Source of the DNA: Anthostomella pinea
Lineage: Eukaryota; Ascomycota; Sordariomycetes; Xylariales; Xylariaceae
NCBI GenBank assembly: GCA_963556695.1
Contig: CAUWAG010000008.1
Location: forward strand, 2,346,846-2,410,845
Direction: 5' to 3'
Length of the DNA stretch: 64,000 bases
Shown one piece after another: positions 22,460 to 33,401 of the stretch; the stretch's first letter is position 1; each line of letters opens with the position of its first letter. The translations under genes were made by a program, and so were the position numbers. Below the pieces are notes generated by a model, which was given only the letters and a program-made list of their open reading frames with translations, made no database searches and was not told the DNA's origin.

Positions 22460-23800
22460 ATGGAATCGCACATAACCCAGACGGTGCGCGCAACACAGCA
22501 AGACCGCATCGTTGGCTGCATCTTTGGTTCAGCGCTGGGCGACACGATCGGCCTGTACACCGAGCACATGATCCCCGCGCAGGCACTCCAAGAGTACCCT
22601 ACCCGATGGTTCACACTGCTCCCCCTGTCAGAACCGACTCCTTTCGCTCGAGACCCGCACCGACGAAAATTTCATCTCCGACATTGGACAGATGAGACAG
22701 ACCAAGCACTCTGCATCTTGCTGTCTTGTCTGCACAGCAATGGAGAATTCTTCCCCGCCGACCTCGCGGAGCGTCTGAACATATGGGCTGAGCAAGGGTT
22801 AAGGGCGCTGGACACGATGCCACTTGGGGCCGGAAGGAAGCTGAGCGAGCTTGTGACGGGCTCCGAGTATCTGGACGACCCGGAAGAGGCCGCGACTGAG
22901 TACTGGGTTTCGGAGGGCTTCTTCCCAGCGTCAAACAAATCACTCACACGTACCTATCCGCTCGGCCTCCTATGCATTGGCAAAAACATCACGAAGACAT
23001 TCAACATCGCAGCGGCGTATTCAGTAATCACCCACGTCGATCCACGATGCATCGTGAGTTGCGCCATTGGCACCGCTCTGGTATCTGGTTTCGCATCTGG
23101 CCAGGCCTTTGAGGAGAGGTACATCGACGATGTCATCGAAGAAGCGGTGGATTGGTACGACATCTACAGGATGCAGCAGGAGGATGAAGATCCGGCTGCG
23201 AGTGAATATCCTGACCTGGATCGCGAAGAACTGGACCGACACGTGGTAGCCAATCGACTGGACGACCTTCAACTCGACCAGTACGGCAAGATTAGTTACG
23301 TCTACAAGACGCTCGGATCCGGCATTCTGCTCCTCCGCCTCGCCCTGAGAAGTATAGCGAGAGCCGATGGCAAGCTGTCGGCGCAGCTGCCACTCTTCCG
23401 GCAGCTGATCACGGACCTGGCCATGTGTGGCGGCGATGCGGACGCCAACTGCTGCTTTGCTGGTGCCCTTCTCGGAAGTCTGCTGGGATTCAAAGCCCTG
23501 CCGTTGCATTGGAGAGGTGGTCTGCAGCACAGGGACTGGCTCATGGGAAAAGCCGAGTCGCTCTGCCAGATGCTCGGGGTCGTCGACGGTCATTATGATG
23601 GGGCCAATGACATGGACAGGGCCATCGACGGTGGTAGAGGCTTGTTGACCCCTAAGCAAATAGCACATCGGCGCTTCTCACATCTGGAGGCAACAGAGAG
23701 GCTGAGGAAGCGTCATGAAGCTGTCCTACGACGCTCCCAAGCATGCTCGCGGAAGAAGGGCGATGGGAATATCGCACCTAATGGTGCCGCCAGCGTTTAA
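22460..23800 (+). CDS. ADP-ribosylglycohydrolase family protein (DraG/ARH-like)
   Basis: Intronless gene of 446 residues from the first ATG (MESHITQTVRATQQDRIVG). The family removes ADP-ribose from proteins or hydrolyses related ADP-ribose compounds using two metal ions. The three metal-site motifs are present: IFGSALGDTIGLYTE (residues about 22-36), HWTDETDQALCI (about 75-86; the family has W-T/S-D-D-T, here DETD) and the C-terminal CGGDADANCCFAGALLGSLLG, matching GGDADTNA with an acidic pair. The insert between residues 230 and 290 is acidic and charged (EDEDPAASEYPDLDREELD). The C-terminal tail is basic. Fungal members of this kind are mostly uncharacterised; the true substrate is unknown. 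Confidence 0.88.
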   Translation: MESHITQTVRATQQDRIVGCIFGSALGDTIGLYTEHMIPAQALQEYPTRWFTLLPLSEPTPFARDPHRRKFHLRHWTDETDQALCILLSCLHSNGEFFPADLAERLNIWAEQGLRALDTMPLGAGRKLSELVTGSEYLDDPEEAATEYWVSEGFFPASNKSLTRTYPLGLLCIGKNITKTFNIAAAYSVITHVDPRCIVSCAIGTALVSGFASGQAFEERYIDDVIEEAVDWYDIYRMQQEDEDPAASEYPDLDREELDRHVVANRLDDLQLDQYGKISYVYKTLGSGILLLRLALRSIARADGKLSAQLPLFRQLITDLAMCGGDADANCCFAGALLGSLLGFKALPLHWRGGLQHRDWLMGKAESLCQMLGVVDGHYDGANDMDRAIDGGRGLLTPKQIAHRRFSHLEATERLRKRHEAVLRRSQACSRKKGDGNIAPNGAASV

Positions 23801-24475
23801 GGAGGGGATGGCAGATCCTGGTAGACGAGTCTGATCATCTGGAAGGACTTCATGCCGGGGACTTGGTCAATGTGTATTATAAGATGAGGAAATGAACCAC
23901 AATTGATCTGGTGAAGTGAGAGCCGCTCTTATCTCCGCTTGCAGTGGTTTAACCGATATGCCAGTATGCCTAGAAGCCAATATTCGCTTAGGCGGTCAAC
24001 GAGCTGCAAGTGGTGCAGCTGTATTGACGTCTGATTATTGGCCAATGAACTGGAAAATCACGATTTCTTGACAAAGCTCCAGCTTCCAATTCCCACCATT
24101 CCCACCGGCCATCTCCAGCTCTCGACAGCTCAGGTGCAGCTAGGCCCGCTGCCTGTTCACCTTTGTGCACACCAGCATTCGCACCAACAGCTGCAACCTT
24201 ACAAGATACCGCATTGCGACGATCAAGTAACGACACATCAAACACTACCTAGTCCACCTCTCGAAGGTACCGCCCGCCGCCTTGCACCGACGGACAGCCA
24301 TGAATGCCCCCAGCTGAGCCACTCGAATTGTCGCGTCAAGGAAACTGCGCCGACCTTCGCGCACCATATTCGACAGCTGCAAGTTCAATGGGCAGACGAG
24401 CAGAGACACACACGATCTCGGTGACTCCAAGAGTTTGAGTTTTGGGTTCGCATCGCGGGTAACAACAGGAGCAGG
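23801..24475. other. Intergenic region upstream of GTR1
   Basis: Promoter and probable 5' leader of GTR1. No other gene recognised. Confidence 0.5.
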
Positions 24476-24678
24476 ATGGCCGACATGGAATCATCCACGA
24501 GTATGGGCATGACGGGCGATGTCCGGAGTGAGGTCAAGAAACCTAAGAAGAAGAAGGTCCTCCTCATGGGCAAGAGCGGCTCCGGGAAGTCGAGCATGCG
24601 AAGCATCATATTCAGCAACTACATCGCGAGGGATACTCGACGCCTGTGAGTGGAAGTGGAAGCTGTGTCTTCGTGGAG

Positions 24679-24715
<37 letters not shown>

Positions 24716-25825
24716 AAAAAAATGTCTGCTGTCTTTGGCGAGGTGGGCACATAGGTAGCATGCTAATCAATGGTGTAACCCAGAGGCGCGACTATCGACA
24801 TTGACCTCTCGCATGTCAAATTCCTCGGGAACCTCACGCTCAACCTCTGGGACTGCGGCGGACAGGAGGCTTTTATGGAAAACTACCTGTCGCAGCAGCG
24901 AGTTCACGTCTTCTCCAACGTCGGTGTCCTGATATACGTATTCGATATTGAATCGAGAGATGTCGACCGGGACATGGCCACCTACGTGTCTATCATCTCT
25001 GCCATGACACAGTTCTCACCCACCGCCAAGATCTACGTACTGATTCACAAGATGGATCTAATAAGTCTGCATGCTCGGGAAGCCGTCTTTGTCGACCGGG
25101 TGCGGTTGGTTCGGCAGAAGACTTCGGAATTCATCCAGGCCGCTGGGTACACTGCGGAACTGGACCTGATACCCTTTGCAACCTCAATTTGGGACCAGTC
25201 CTTGTACAAAGCATGGGCCAGCATCATCCATGACCTCGTGCCCAATCTGTCTGTCATCGAGTCTCAATTGGGCTCGCTGGGTGTACTGATAGAGGCCGAG
25301 GAGCTGCTCTTGTTTGAGCGAACCAGCTTCCTGGTGGTATCAAGCTGGACATCTGAGGAAGGGCAGGGAAACCCCACGGGAGACCGGCAAGAGCGTATCT
25401 CGAACATCCTCAAGCATTTCAAGCAGAGTATCAGCCGCTTTACTGGTACGCCCAGGAACGCCGAGCAGTTTACCCTGATGGTAAGTAACCCGTGGCAGGA
25501 TTGCCCGGTGGTTGCATCTCCATTTGAGACTGGTAACCCCTATCTTGCACGCATCGAAGTGCCTCGTCGTTGACCGTGGGAGGTCTGGTCACTGTCCTAG
25601 ACATCCAATGCTAACTTGTAGTCTTTGTAGGAACACAAGGCGGGCTCGAGATTCTCCATGTTTGCCTGCAAGTTTACGACTAATACCTACCTCATGGTCG
25701 TCCTCCCACCCGGGGAGGCTCGATTCAACTCAGCAAAGTTGAACTGTCAGATAGCTCGAGAGAGCTTCAAGTTTCTGGACGGCCCTGGACCGGTGTCAGG
25801 CCAAGCTCAGAGCCTCTCATCTTGA
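24476..25825 (+). CDS. GTR1: Rag-type GTPase Gtr1 (RagA/B homologue)
   Basis: Small GTPase that pairs with Gtr2 on the vacuole in the EGO complex and signals amino-acid sufficiency to TORC1. Exons 24476-24645, 24784-25480, 25631-25825; 353 residues. The P-loop is [20 protein letters not shown], the switch II region [18 protein letters not shown], and the guanine-specificity site HKMDLI, all in the Rag form. Joined switch I reads [18 protein letters not shown]. The C-terminal roadblock-like domain runs from about residue 190 and includes the last exon ([18 protein letters not shown]). Intron 2 contains a perfect TGCTAAC branch site 20 bases before its AG. Intron 1 contains a 35-base run of C followed by nine A. 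The Gtr1 assignment over Gtr2 rests on the P-loop and switch sequence. Confidence 0.93.
24679..24722 (+). repeat. Poly-C/poly-A tract (C35 A9) in GTR1 intron 1
   Basis: An uninterrupted run of 35 C followed directly by nine A, between the 5' splice site and the branch region. On the other strand it is T9 G35, able to form G-quadruplexes. The exact length is doubtful because homopolymers of this length are hard to sequence. Confidence 0.9.
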
Positions 25826-26443
25826 TGCAGACCAGTCTGGCATGGTCTCCGCGAAAGAACAGGTCTGACAAGCCGGTCATGTAACGCATAGACGCGTGAG
25901 TACCGCTCGCTCGTTTGTGAGCTTCACTATAGCTCTGTCTCCCCATAGTCATCCTAGCAACTGACCCGAGTACGGTTCACTCGTTGGCCGGTAGCCTCAA
26001 ACCATGACTCAGATCTTCTTTTGGCGCTGATGTGCTGATACGGACTTCGACAACTCTAGAATATGTGACGAAGCGGAAAGAGATCGACAGACCACAATAG
26101 TTGTACTCGAGTTTTGGAGGTCGTTGAAGAACTACATACACCCAGCACTCGTAAGTCTGCGTGTGTGTACGTTATAAGATTCCAGATCACCCGTAGGAAA
26201 ATTCCGAAATACTGGATTAAGCATACAGGAATACGCAGTTCTGGTGTTATACGCTTCTTTTGATGCTTATGCCAGTGTGATCACTCCAATTACGATGAGC
26301 ATACCGTTGTTTGCTGGATACGTGGTGTACGGAGACTTTGAGGGTTCAGTGTAGCAACAATTTCTCTGCCGCTGGAACTCGCCTTCAACTAGCCCACGCA
26401 ACTCTTCGAAGCCAGTCAGAGTCCCCAAGGCATAATCTCCGCC
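25826..26443. other. Intergenic region between GTR1 and the HNH pseudogene
   Basis: No recognised coding sequence or repeat. Confidence 0.45.
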
Positions 26444-27314
26444 ATGAAGTCTTGTATATTCTGTGTTATCTCCTGTCTACTGGCGCGCTCCTCGCCGCCC
26501 CGGCCCATCTCCCGTACGTAAAGCTTATGCCCCATAGTTACACCAGTAAATAGACCTTCTTTCTACTCGTATTCAGAGTAGGGCGGTACTACTTGGGAAG
26601 GACGCACGAGAGGTAACAACGCTGAACTGAGGGTTTTACCTAGCCTGGCATACCCTCTCAAACCTCGGCTTAGTTGCAACTTGATGCCCTCGCCATCTCG
26701 TGAACGAGGATGACGGAGAGTAACCGCGACCCCTTTCCGACCTGGGACTACCACAGACGACTGCAATACTCGCGAGTACGTTCTAGAACACGATAGAATC
26801 GACGTCGAGGTAGACTCGGATTGCTTCACGTCTAGCGGCACCTGGACCAGCCCCTACGGTGGCGGCGGGTGGACAGCCGCATCCAATCTGGACATTGACC
26901 ATATGGTACCATTCAAGAACGCCAGTATTCTACGTATACCGGATTTCCCTGAGCTGCTGCCCAAGTCTATCAATGCCTTCTGGCTCTGGCAGTACAGACC
27001 GCGAACCTGCTGAGCTGCATCATAGATCATGGGCACAAATTCAGAACCACCAGTATCATATGGCTTCCCTAGTGTGGCGCAAACGCGTGGACAACAGACC
27101 AACGCGAGTAGTTTGCCAACGACGTGGATCGACCTCAACCCTGGGCTGTGGCGGACAGCGCCAACCAGGACAAGAGCGACTCTAGCCCTGACGAGTGGAA
27201 GCCGGTACTGGAGACATCTATGCCAAGGCCTGGGTTGCGGTCAAGAGCTATTGGGAGCTTGCAGTCACCGACGCCGAAAGCATAGCCTTGAGGGAGATGT
27301 TGGACACCTGCTAG
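26444..27314 (+). pseudogene. Decayed secreted HNH-type nuclease (DUF1524 family)
   Basis: Remnant of the small secreted fungal proteins with a C-terminal DUF1524/HNH nuclease fold. Pieces in order: a start with signal-like sequence at 26444, an intron near 26515-26577, GIPSQTSA.LQLDALAIS then SNRDPFPTWDYH, NTREYVLEHDRI, SGTWTSPYGGGGWTAA, the catalytic core LDIDHMVPFKNA (Asp-His of the HNH site), WTTDQRE then a stop and FANDVDRPQPWAVADSANQD, SSPDEWKPVLET, and finally a third frame with AKAWVAVKSYWELAVTDAES and REMLDTC followed by TAG. Several stops and frame changes break it; some stops fit C-to-T change (CAA/CAG/CGA to TAA/TAG/TGA). The family's usual architecture and length are otherwise kept. 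Not functional as read. Confidence 0.75.
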
Positions 27315-27354
27315 ATGAATCTGTCATCTTTGGCTATGCTTGGGGGCTTGGGGC

Positions 27355-27723
27355 ATGGAAATGGCGGCTGACTCAACTGGTATTCTGTGTACGGAAGCTT
27401 TGCTGGCTGGACAGGAGGCGGGCCTCGTACATGTATACAAACACTGGGTTGATGTGCTGCAAGTACCTTTCACAGCGGACTATGAGATGTCATCCCGAAT
27501 GCGTGTCGCGAGCATTGCCATAGAGTCCTCTGATATCCACTATTACACAGCATGTAGACTGAAATGGGTAGACAGATCTTCATGGGAATGTCTTGAGTGG
27601 CTACGAAGCAACGCAAATCTTTTGGTGTCTATGATACACCCAGGTCCTTGGCCAAGCCAATGGTGCAAAAGCCACAAATTCCATTTTCTAGTAGAAATCC
27701 GGCAGCCAGACGAAAGCCCGTAG
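27355..27723 (+). CDS. Possible hypothetical protein, 122 residues
   Basis: Open frame from ATG at 27355, ending 5 bases before the stop of the convergent SHP1 gene. The composition is protein-like (LVHVYKHWVDVLQVPFTADY, WECLEWLRSNANLLVSMIHP) but I recognise no family, and no intron or signal is visible. It may be the end of a decayed gene following the HNH pseudogene, or chance. Confidence 0.25.
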   Translation: MEMAADSTGILCTEALLAGQEAGLVHVYKHWVDVLQVPFTADYEMSSRMRVASIAIESSDIHYYTACRLKWVDRSSWECLEWLRSNANLLVSMIHPGPWPSQWCKSHKFHFLVEIRQPDESP

Positions 27724-27727
27724 TTGC

Positions 27728-29169
27728 TTAGGTGCTTCTCTTGACTACGGCAGTGCCGCCCTTCTTGAACTCGTCCATCTCACCAAGCACCAACGACTTG
27801 TTGGTATGATCCTTGTTGGGGAACGTGGTAGCCAGAACCCAGCCACCGCTGCTCAGCTCGGGCGAAGCGCGAGTGATGAAGTCGTATATATCATTCACCG
27901 TCTGCGTAGTATCGAAACGTGCTGGCAGACGAGTACCGTCCGGCATCTGAATCCGGACCGTGATGGTGGGCCGCGAGGGATCGGCAGAAGAGCCTGAGGC
28001 CGATGCCGATGCTGCCGAAGGTGCAGATGCACCTACATTCAGTGATGAGAGCGTAGGCAGAGACGCGGCGGCATCGGCCGAATCTCCAGGCACGGGGCTG
28101 CCAAGGCGTCGACCTTCGCCACCGAAAGGCTTGTAAACCTTGGGAAGAGGTCTGTAGTTCTCCTCGTGCTGCTGCAACTTGACGTCCAGAGGCTCGTCAT
28201 ATCTCACATTCATGAGATGAATGGGAGCACGACCTTGTTGAATCATGCGCAAAGCATCAGCGTTCGCAGGGTCATCAAAGCGGCGCAGTTCTCCATCGTC
28301 AATACTGAATCCATCCCGCCACAAGTGCAACGTTCGTTCCTGAACCTCGCCGGTTTGCGGTCGAGCAGCACGGCCAGCTGCGCTAGAAGGGCCACGAGGA
28401 TCTGGAATCACGCGGCTTTCAGCACCTTCGCCACCAAGGGTCTGGCCTGCGCCGTGGAAGGAGGCCGAGCTCGATGGGCCAGCAGGTGATGACGTCTCGG
28501 GTCGCTTAGCATTGCTGCGGACAATGTGTGTTAGCAAGATCATTTCAAAGAGCGTTGTGGTAAGGAGCGGCTGTTTGAACGTACTTCTTGGCCTTCTGAA
28601 GGAGATCACTGATTATGCGTTTGGGATCAGCACGTTGAGATGGGTCCTGGACAGCAAGTCCACTCTTCTCGCCCCCAGCGTATGTGTCTCGATGGGCATC
28701 GTCCTCGTCATCCGCGCTGTCGTCGTCATCATGGTCGTAAGAACTGCCGGCACCGAGAGAGCTCAGGGTGGCAAGCCCCTTCTTCTTGGGCGGTCGTTTG
28801 GAGGTGCTGGAGGTGCTGGGGGCGGCCTGAGGGGCAGGTCGACCATCAAGAGTACGCGGGCCTGTGTAGTCGGCAGGAACAGACGCAGAACCCGAAGCAG
28901 AGGCTGAGGTCGCAGCTCCACCAGCATCTGCGGCGTCGTCCTCCTCCTCGTCGGCATAGAAGGCCTGGATAGCACCGTTAAGGTCCCAGTTGCTGGCGGT
29001 AAGGTACTGCGTAGCCTGTTGCGATTGTAAGGGCGGTTAGCAAATGACGAATCCCAATGAAAACAGAGGTCTGGCGCGCGCGCGAGATGAGGCTCACCTG
29101 CTCTGAGCCAGCGGAGGTCATGCCCATGAACTCGCTGGTGAGCGCATCGTGATCTATGCTACTGTCCAT
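27728..29169 (-). CDS. SHP1: UBA-SEP-UBX Cdc48 cofactor, Shp1/p47-like
   Basis: Adaptor that recruits the AAA-ATPase Cdc48/p97 to ubiquitinated substrates; in yeast it acts in ERAD, autophagosome formation and phosphatase-1 control. Exons (minus strand): 29098-29169, 28585-29015, 27728-28514; 429 residues, the family's normal length (yeast Shp1 423). Order of domains: N-terminal UBA-like helix bundle (DHDALTSEFMGMTSAGSEQ, ATQYLTASNWDLNGAIQAFY), an acidic linker (EEEDDAADA, DDDSADDEDD) with KRPPKKKG, the SEP domain at about residues 225-290 (RTLHLWRDGFSIDDGELRRF, GRAPIHLMNVRYDEP), and the UBX domain at the end (TITVRIQMPDGTRLPARFD, YDFITRASPE, ATTFPNKDH). The FPNK loop is the p97-binding turn (usual FPR). 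Confidence 0.93.
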
Positions 29170-29927
29170 CGTATCTGTGGCCAGCAGGTGAGCTGGAGGA
29201 GTGCGGGAGAGGGATGGTGTTGTTTGTTGCAGTGCTGGACTGAGGGGTGCCTTTGAAGCACAGAAGTGCACTGTGCAAGAAGAAGAATGATGGAGGCAGA
29301 GATGGGCACCGATAGAGAAGATGCGCCTGGTTTCTCTGATCCCACACTCGCAAATGAAAGAATTGAGATGTTGACGAACTTGCTGGTTCAAGCTCTGGAA
29401 GAAAGGCACAAGGTAAAGTGACTTATGGTTGTGACCAGGCAGCTCCGGCGGCGACGTCAAGGTCCCCACACCGGCTTCCAGCACTTCAAGCGCTTAGATG
29501 CATCAGATAGCTACTATGTACTTAGGCAGCCATCAAGTACCCCACCTCGCCCCACCATCGAGCTTTATCTACTATCTTGGCGAGCTTGGTTCCATTTTTG
29601 GTGCATGAGGTTTTCTTGGGCACGGGCCCACTGCATGTGTAACAGGGATGCTCCAGCGCGTTCATTGGATTTTCCGAGGCTCTGCAACACCCGGGGACTG
29701 GACCCGGTGATGATGGAAGCATCCACTCCATCCAGGTATCTACATCTTGATGTGTTGATGCTCCCGACTTCACACTGACAGGTTCAAGGCACAGCATAGC
29801 CCGCACAGCAAACAGCACACCCTCTCACACCCTATACTCACTACCTTTCGGACTTGCGGTATCTAACGACATCCTGCAATGCTCCATTAGTCAAAGCTAG
29901 CTCGCTACCTTGGCTACAGCTTCCACC
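29170..29927. other. Divergent promoter region of SHP1 and MIM1
   Basis: About 760 bp between divergent genes. From about 29626 onward the sequence is also present, inverted, at the right end of the window. No further gene recognised. Confidence 0.6.
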
Positions 29928-30420
29928 ATGTCCTCCGAAGAGTCCAACATCCTCGCCGAGTCTGGCGTCACGATGCATTCTGATAGCGAGCAGTACTCGG
30001 CTGGCGAGGACATGTCCAACTCACCATCCTCGTCTCCTTCTCCGCCTATGGTCCTCTACCAGCCACCAAACGTGTGGTCAATGATCCGGGGTGCGGCCAT
30101 CAACCTGTTCCTCCCCTTCGTCAACGGCATGATGCTGGGATTTGGCGAATTGTTTGCGCACGAGGCTGCCTTCAGGCTGGGATGGGGCGGCACAAAGGTA
30201 CGGCCATGATGGTGCTCTCAGATCAGACGCAGTGCGCACCGCGACACTGCGCCCGCCATCTAGAGGGGTGAAACTGCTAGAACTGCCCAAGAATACTAAC
30301 GAGACTTTCCAGGTCTTTCCTCTCTCAAGACGAACTGCCCATGCCATCGGACCTGGCCTCGAAATCCGCGATAAACCGAGAACGCAACCAAGCCTAGAGG
30401 ATCTGACAAGCTTGGAATGA
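29928..30420 (+). CDS. MIM1: Mitochondrial outer-membrane import factor Mim1 (TOM13)
   Basis: Small protein of the mitochondrial outer membrane MIM complex, which inserts alpha-helical proteins and helps assemble the TOM complex. Exons 29928-30197 and 30313-30420; 125 residues. After an acidic, Ser-rich N-terminus (MSSEESNILAESG, SPSSSPSPPMVLY) comes the conserved core: WSMIRGAAINLFLPFVNGMM, one membrane helix with small-residue spacing (NGMMLGFGE), then FAHEAAFRLGWGGTK, and in exon 2 VFPLSRRTAHAIGPGLEI and the acidic end LEDLTSLE. The intron has an ATACTAACGA branch site. Same orientation as OXA1, 0.8 kb downstream. A second, frame-broken copy lies at 63201-63698. Confidence 0.85.
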
Positions 30421-31213
30421 CGAGGGAGCAACACCAGGCCGCGTGCTGGCACTTGATCAGAGGAGCTGGATCCCCATAGTCCCTGGAGAATACATGTCAT
30501 CGGGCCCACGTTGCCTTGCTGGGCGAGCTTGGGTGCTTGGGAAATGACTGTTGGTAGAACCAAGCCTTTGAGATAGAGAAAGGGGCAACCACACCGAGTA
30601 TGACCTTTTGAGGAGAACAATCACGAGATCTGATGGACCGAGATACCTACATCAGTGTACATATATAGGGGGTCGACAGGCTATTGATTCTAGCCATTCG
30701 AGTAGGAAATACAGAAGGACAGTGGCCCAAGTACAGTTAAACTACATATATCTGATGGTTGACTCAAACCAATGCCACAAACACCCTGGAGACCCATGGC
30801 CGTTCCACTGCCCTCTACCTACCTTATGTAGCACCAGAGCAGACACCACGGCGAAAGGAAACCTCCCACTTGTAGGCGGCCAGGCCGGAGCTGAAGGTGT
30901 AGCTCAGCCTCCAAGTCCAGATGGATTGGGAGTCCAGCTCCAGCTTGCAAGTGGCGACGTTGAAGAGGGACAGAGGCCACGGGCCGAAGAAATGCCGGCG
31001 CCGACCACCTGCAGACCCGGGATGCATGTCCAGTCCACCGGGTCGTTCCAGGGTACCCGCGGACCTACTCCGTCTGTCCGTCAGTCCGTATCGACAAGGA
31101 AAATTATTTGACTTTTGGGACTCTGTCGTCTCAACTGTCGCGACGGCTTCAACCCCAAATCGCAACACAAGAGAGGAACAAGCCAATCTGCGCAACACTG
31201 GCTCACCGTCGTC
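30421..31213. other. Intergenic region between MIM1 and OXA1
   Basis: Promoter of OXA1. No gene or repeat recognised; copy inverted at 62408-63200. Confidence 0.5.
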
Positions 31214-32873
31214 ATGCTTCCGAGTAGAGGGATATCCAAGGCGAATCCAGCCTCTGCGCTGCGTTATCCACTGTTTCCTACTCGAGCACAGGTGCGTCCA
31301 GCATCCCGTCCCCTGGATGTCTGCAGCTAACATGGCCATTTCGTCTCATTGCAGCTAGCCAGACCGTCGCCAGCTTCGACCCGTTCCTTCTCCCGCTCAA
31401 GCATCCGTTCGCCATCCATATCATCAAAGCATGGCCTTAGTCGGCCAACGCAAATACCGCAGCTTGCCTCGATCGGCTCCGGAAGTGGTGCTCTGGGTGT
31501 AGCATCTGGGGTCTTCGCCCAGCGCTCCGGAACTACGCGAAACCTGTCGCTCTGGCCATTCCAGTCGAAACCGTCAGAGGCAACAGCACCACCACCAGTC
31601 GATACACGGATCGAACCAGCCGCCTCCTTTGCTGAACCGCCGACTTCTGTCCCGGATGCGCAACCTCCACCCGTGCCAGTCGAGAGCGTTAGTCCTGCTT
31701 CTGCAGCCACTCCAGCCACGCCAATCGACCCGAGCTCGACACACCTATCCCATGACTCTGTATTTGGCGACCTCGACCTGCCCTCGATTCTTGATATTCC
31801 GGAGCAGATAGGCTACCTGAAGAGTCTCGGTCTGGATTTTGGCTGGGGGCCTACGAGCTGCGTCGAGTGGGTTCTGGAACATGTGTACATATACACGGGT
31901 GCGCCATGGTGGGCGTCGCTTGCCATGATAGCCATCGTATGGCGTGCCGCTCTGTTCATGCCGACCATGACCGGCAGCAAGCACCAGGCCTTGCTGCAGA
32001 AGGCTCACACCACTCCAGAATTTATCAAGGCCAAGGAACAGTTCAACGAGGCGGCATTCGGCTCCAAGGACCAGATGGCCATGATGTCGGCTCGCGCGAG
32101 CATGAGTAAGATCACCAGACAATCCGGCGCTCAGATTTGGCGACCCTTTGTGGGATTCCTCACCGTTCCCTTCAGTTACGGCATGTTTCGACTGTTCCGA
32201 GCCATGGCCGCCATACCCGTCCCCAGTCTGGAGACCGGCGGACTTGCCTGGTTCACCGATTTGACTGTCCACGATCCTTACTTCATCTTGCCGGCTCTCT
32301 CTGTGGGTCTGGGGGCCATGATGATGAGGGTAAGCTCCGACTATATTTCCACCCCTTACAATATCGCGTCCTGGGCGGTCATTAACGTCTCCTTAGCAAC
32401 TCCAAAAAGCAAATATGTCGCAGGATTCAGCGCAGCAGGCTATGGCCAAGGGAATGATCTATATTCTGCCTCCGGCCCTCTTCCTCGGCACTGCATGGTT
32501 GCCGGCCGGGCTGCAATGGTTTTTCCTGATGCTCTCTGCTGGTTCCACCGTGCAGTCGGCAGCCACGTTGAATCCAACTGTCCGACGCTGGGCTGGTCTT
32601 CCTCCCCTCCCCTCTTCCCCGGCTGCGCTGGCCAGTGCGGCTGGCGCGCAGTGGCAGGCTCCCGTGTCACGCGGCCAAGGGATCGTGGGCTCCGTGAAGA
32701 AGGACATGGGCGACATGTCCAAAGGCATCAAACGTACCTTTGGCAACGACGGCAGGAAGGCTTCAAGCCAAAAGGCCAACGAATACGAAGAGCGAAGGGC
32801 AAATGAGGAGCGAGAAAAGGCATACAGACGGATGGAAGCCATTCGTCAGAAACGTGCCGAGCAACAGAGATAG
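31214..32873 (+). CDS. OXA1: Mitochondrial inner-membrane insertase Oxa1
   Basis: YidC/Oxa1/Alb3 insertase that puts mitochondrially made and some imported proteins into the inner membrane. Exons 31214-31291, 31355-32329, 32397-32873; 509 residues. The first exon (MLPSRGISKANPASALRYPL) with its Arg/Ser-rich continuation is a presequence. The core begins at about residue 170: LGLDFGWGPTSCVEWVLEHV, GAPWWASLAMIAIVWRAALF (TM1 and the following helix), then the C-terminal membrane helices PFVGFLTVPFSYGMFRLF, DPYFILPALSVGLGAMMMR and LPAGLQWFFLMLSAGSTVQS. The tail of about 110 residues is basic and charged (EYEERRANEEREKAYRR), as in the ribosome-binding Oxa1 tail. A long Pro/Ala linker precedes the core. 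The copy at 60740-62407 is frame-shifted by a stretched C run. Confidence 0.92.
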
Positions 32874-33401
32874 CGAGCGGGCTTGTCGTTTTCAGCGGCC
32901 TCCACCAAGCTCATGCCGAGTGTACGATGAGTGACACTGGCTGTACTATAGAACTGGCGCATAATCTCTGCCCTAAGCTGTATTTATACTAGAGAAGTGT
33001 CCTTGGCGAGGGACTGGCGAGAGAAGGCGTCACTGTAAATAATCTGATCCGATGCGACTTGTCTCGAATGTACAAACATTGTTGAACCAGTGATCTGAAT
33101 ACTGGTGATATGCGTATTGTGGTTGTAGAGGGTCCCTTGGCTTTTGGCAATAGTTGTCACATACAGGAAAGCACTTGTATTCAATCCTTTGCGCAATTCT
33201 AAGGATATCTAAGCGTTTAGTCTGGCTAGGCTTTGGCTTGCGATTACTGGTCTTGTCCAAAAGGATGACTTCAAGCCCGCCATTGATTATAAGTGTTTTA
33301 GATTGATTGTTGCCGCAGATCTCCCATGGTCGAATCCCGGCGATTCCAGCCGGCCATGGCGGATGGATCTGATAAAAATTACGGACTTGAATAGAAGTCT
33401 T
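32874..33401. other. Intergenic region between convergent OXA1 and URC4
   Basis: 3' flanks of two convergent genes. AT-richer than its surroundings. No gene recognised. Confidence 0.5.

Noticed and set aside
33310..33370. T-arm-like GGTCGAATCCC near 33330
   Set aside because: No cloverleaf can be built around it on either strand.
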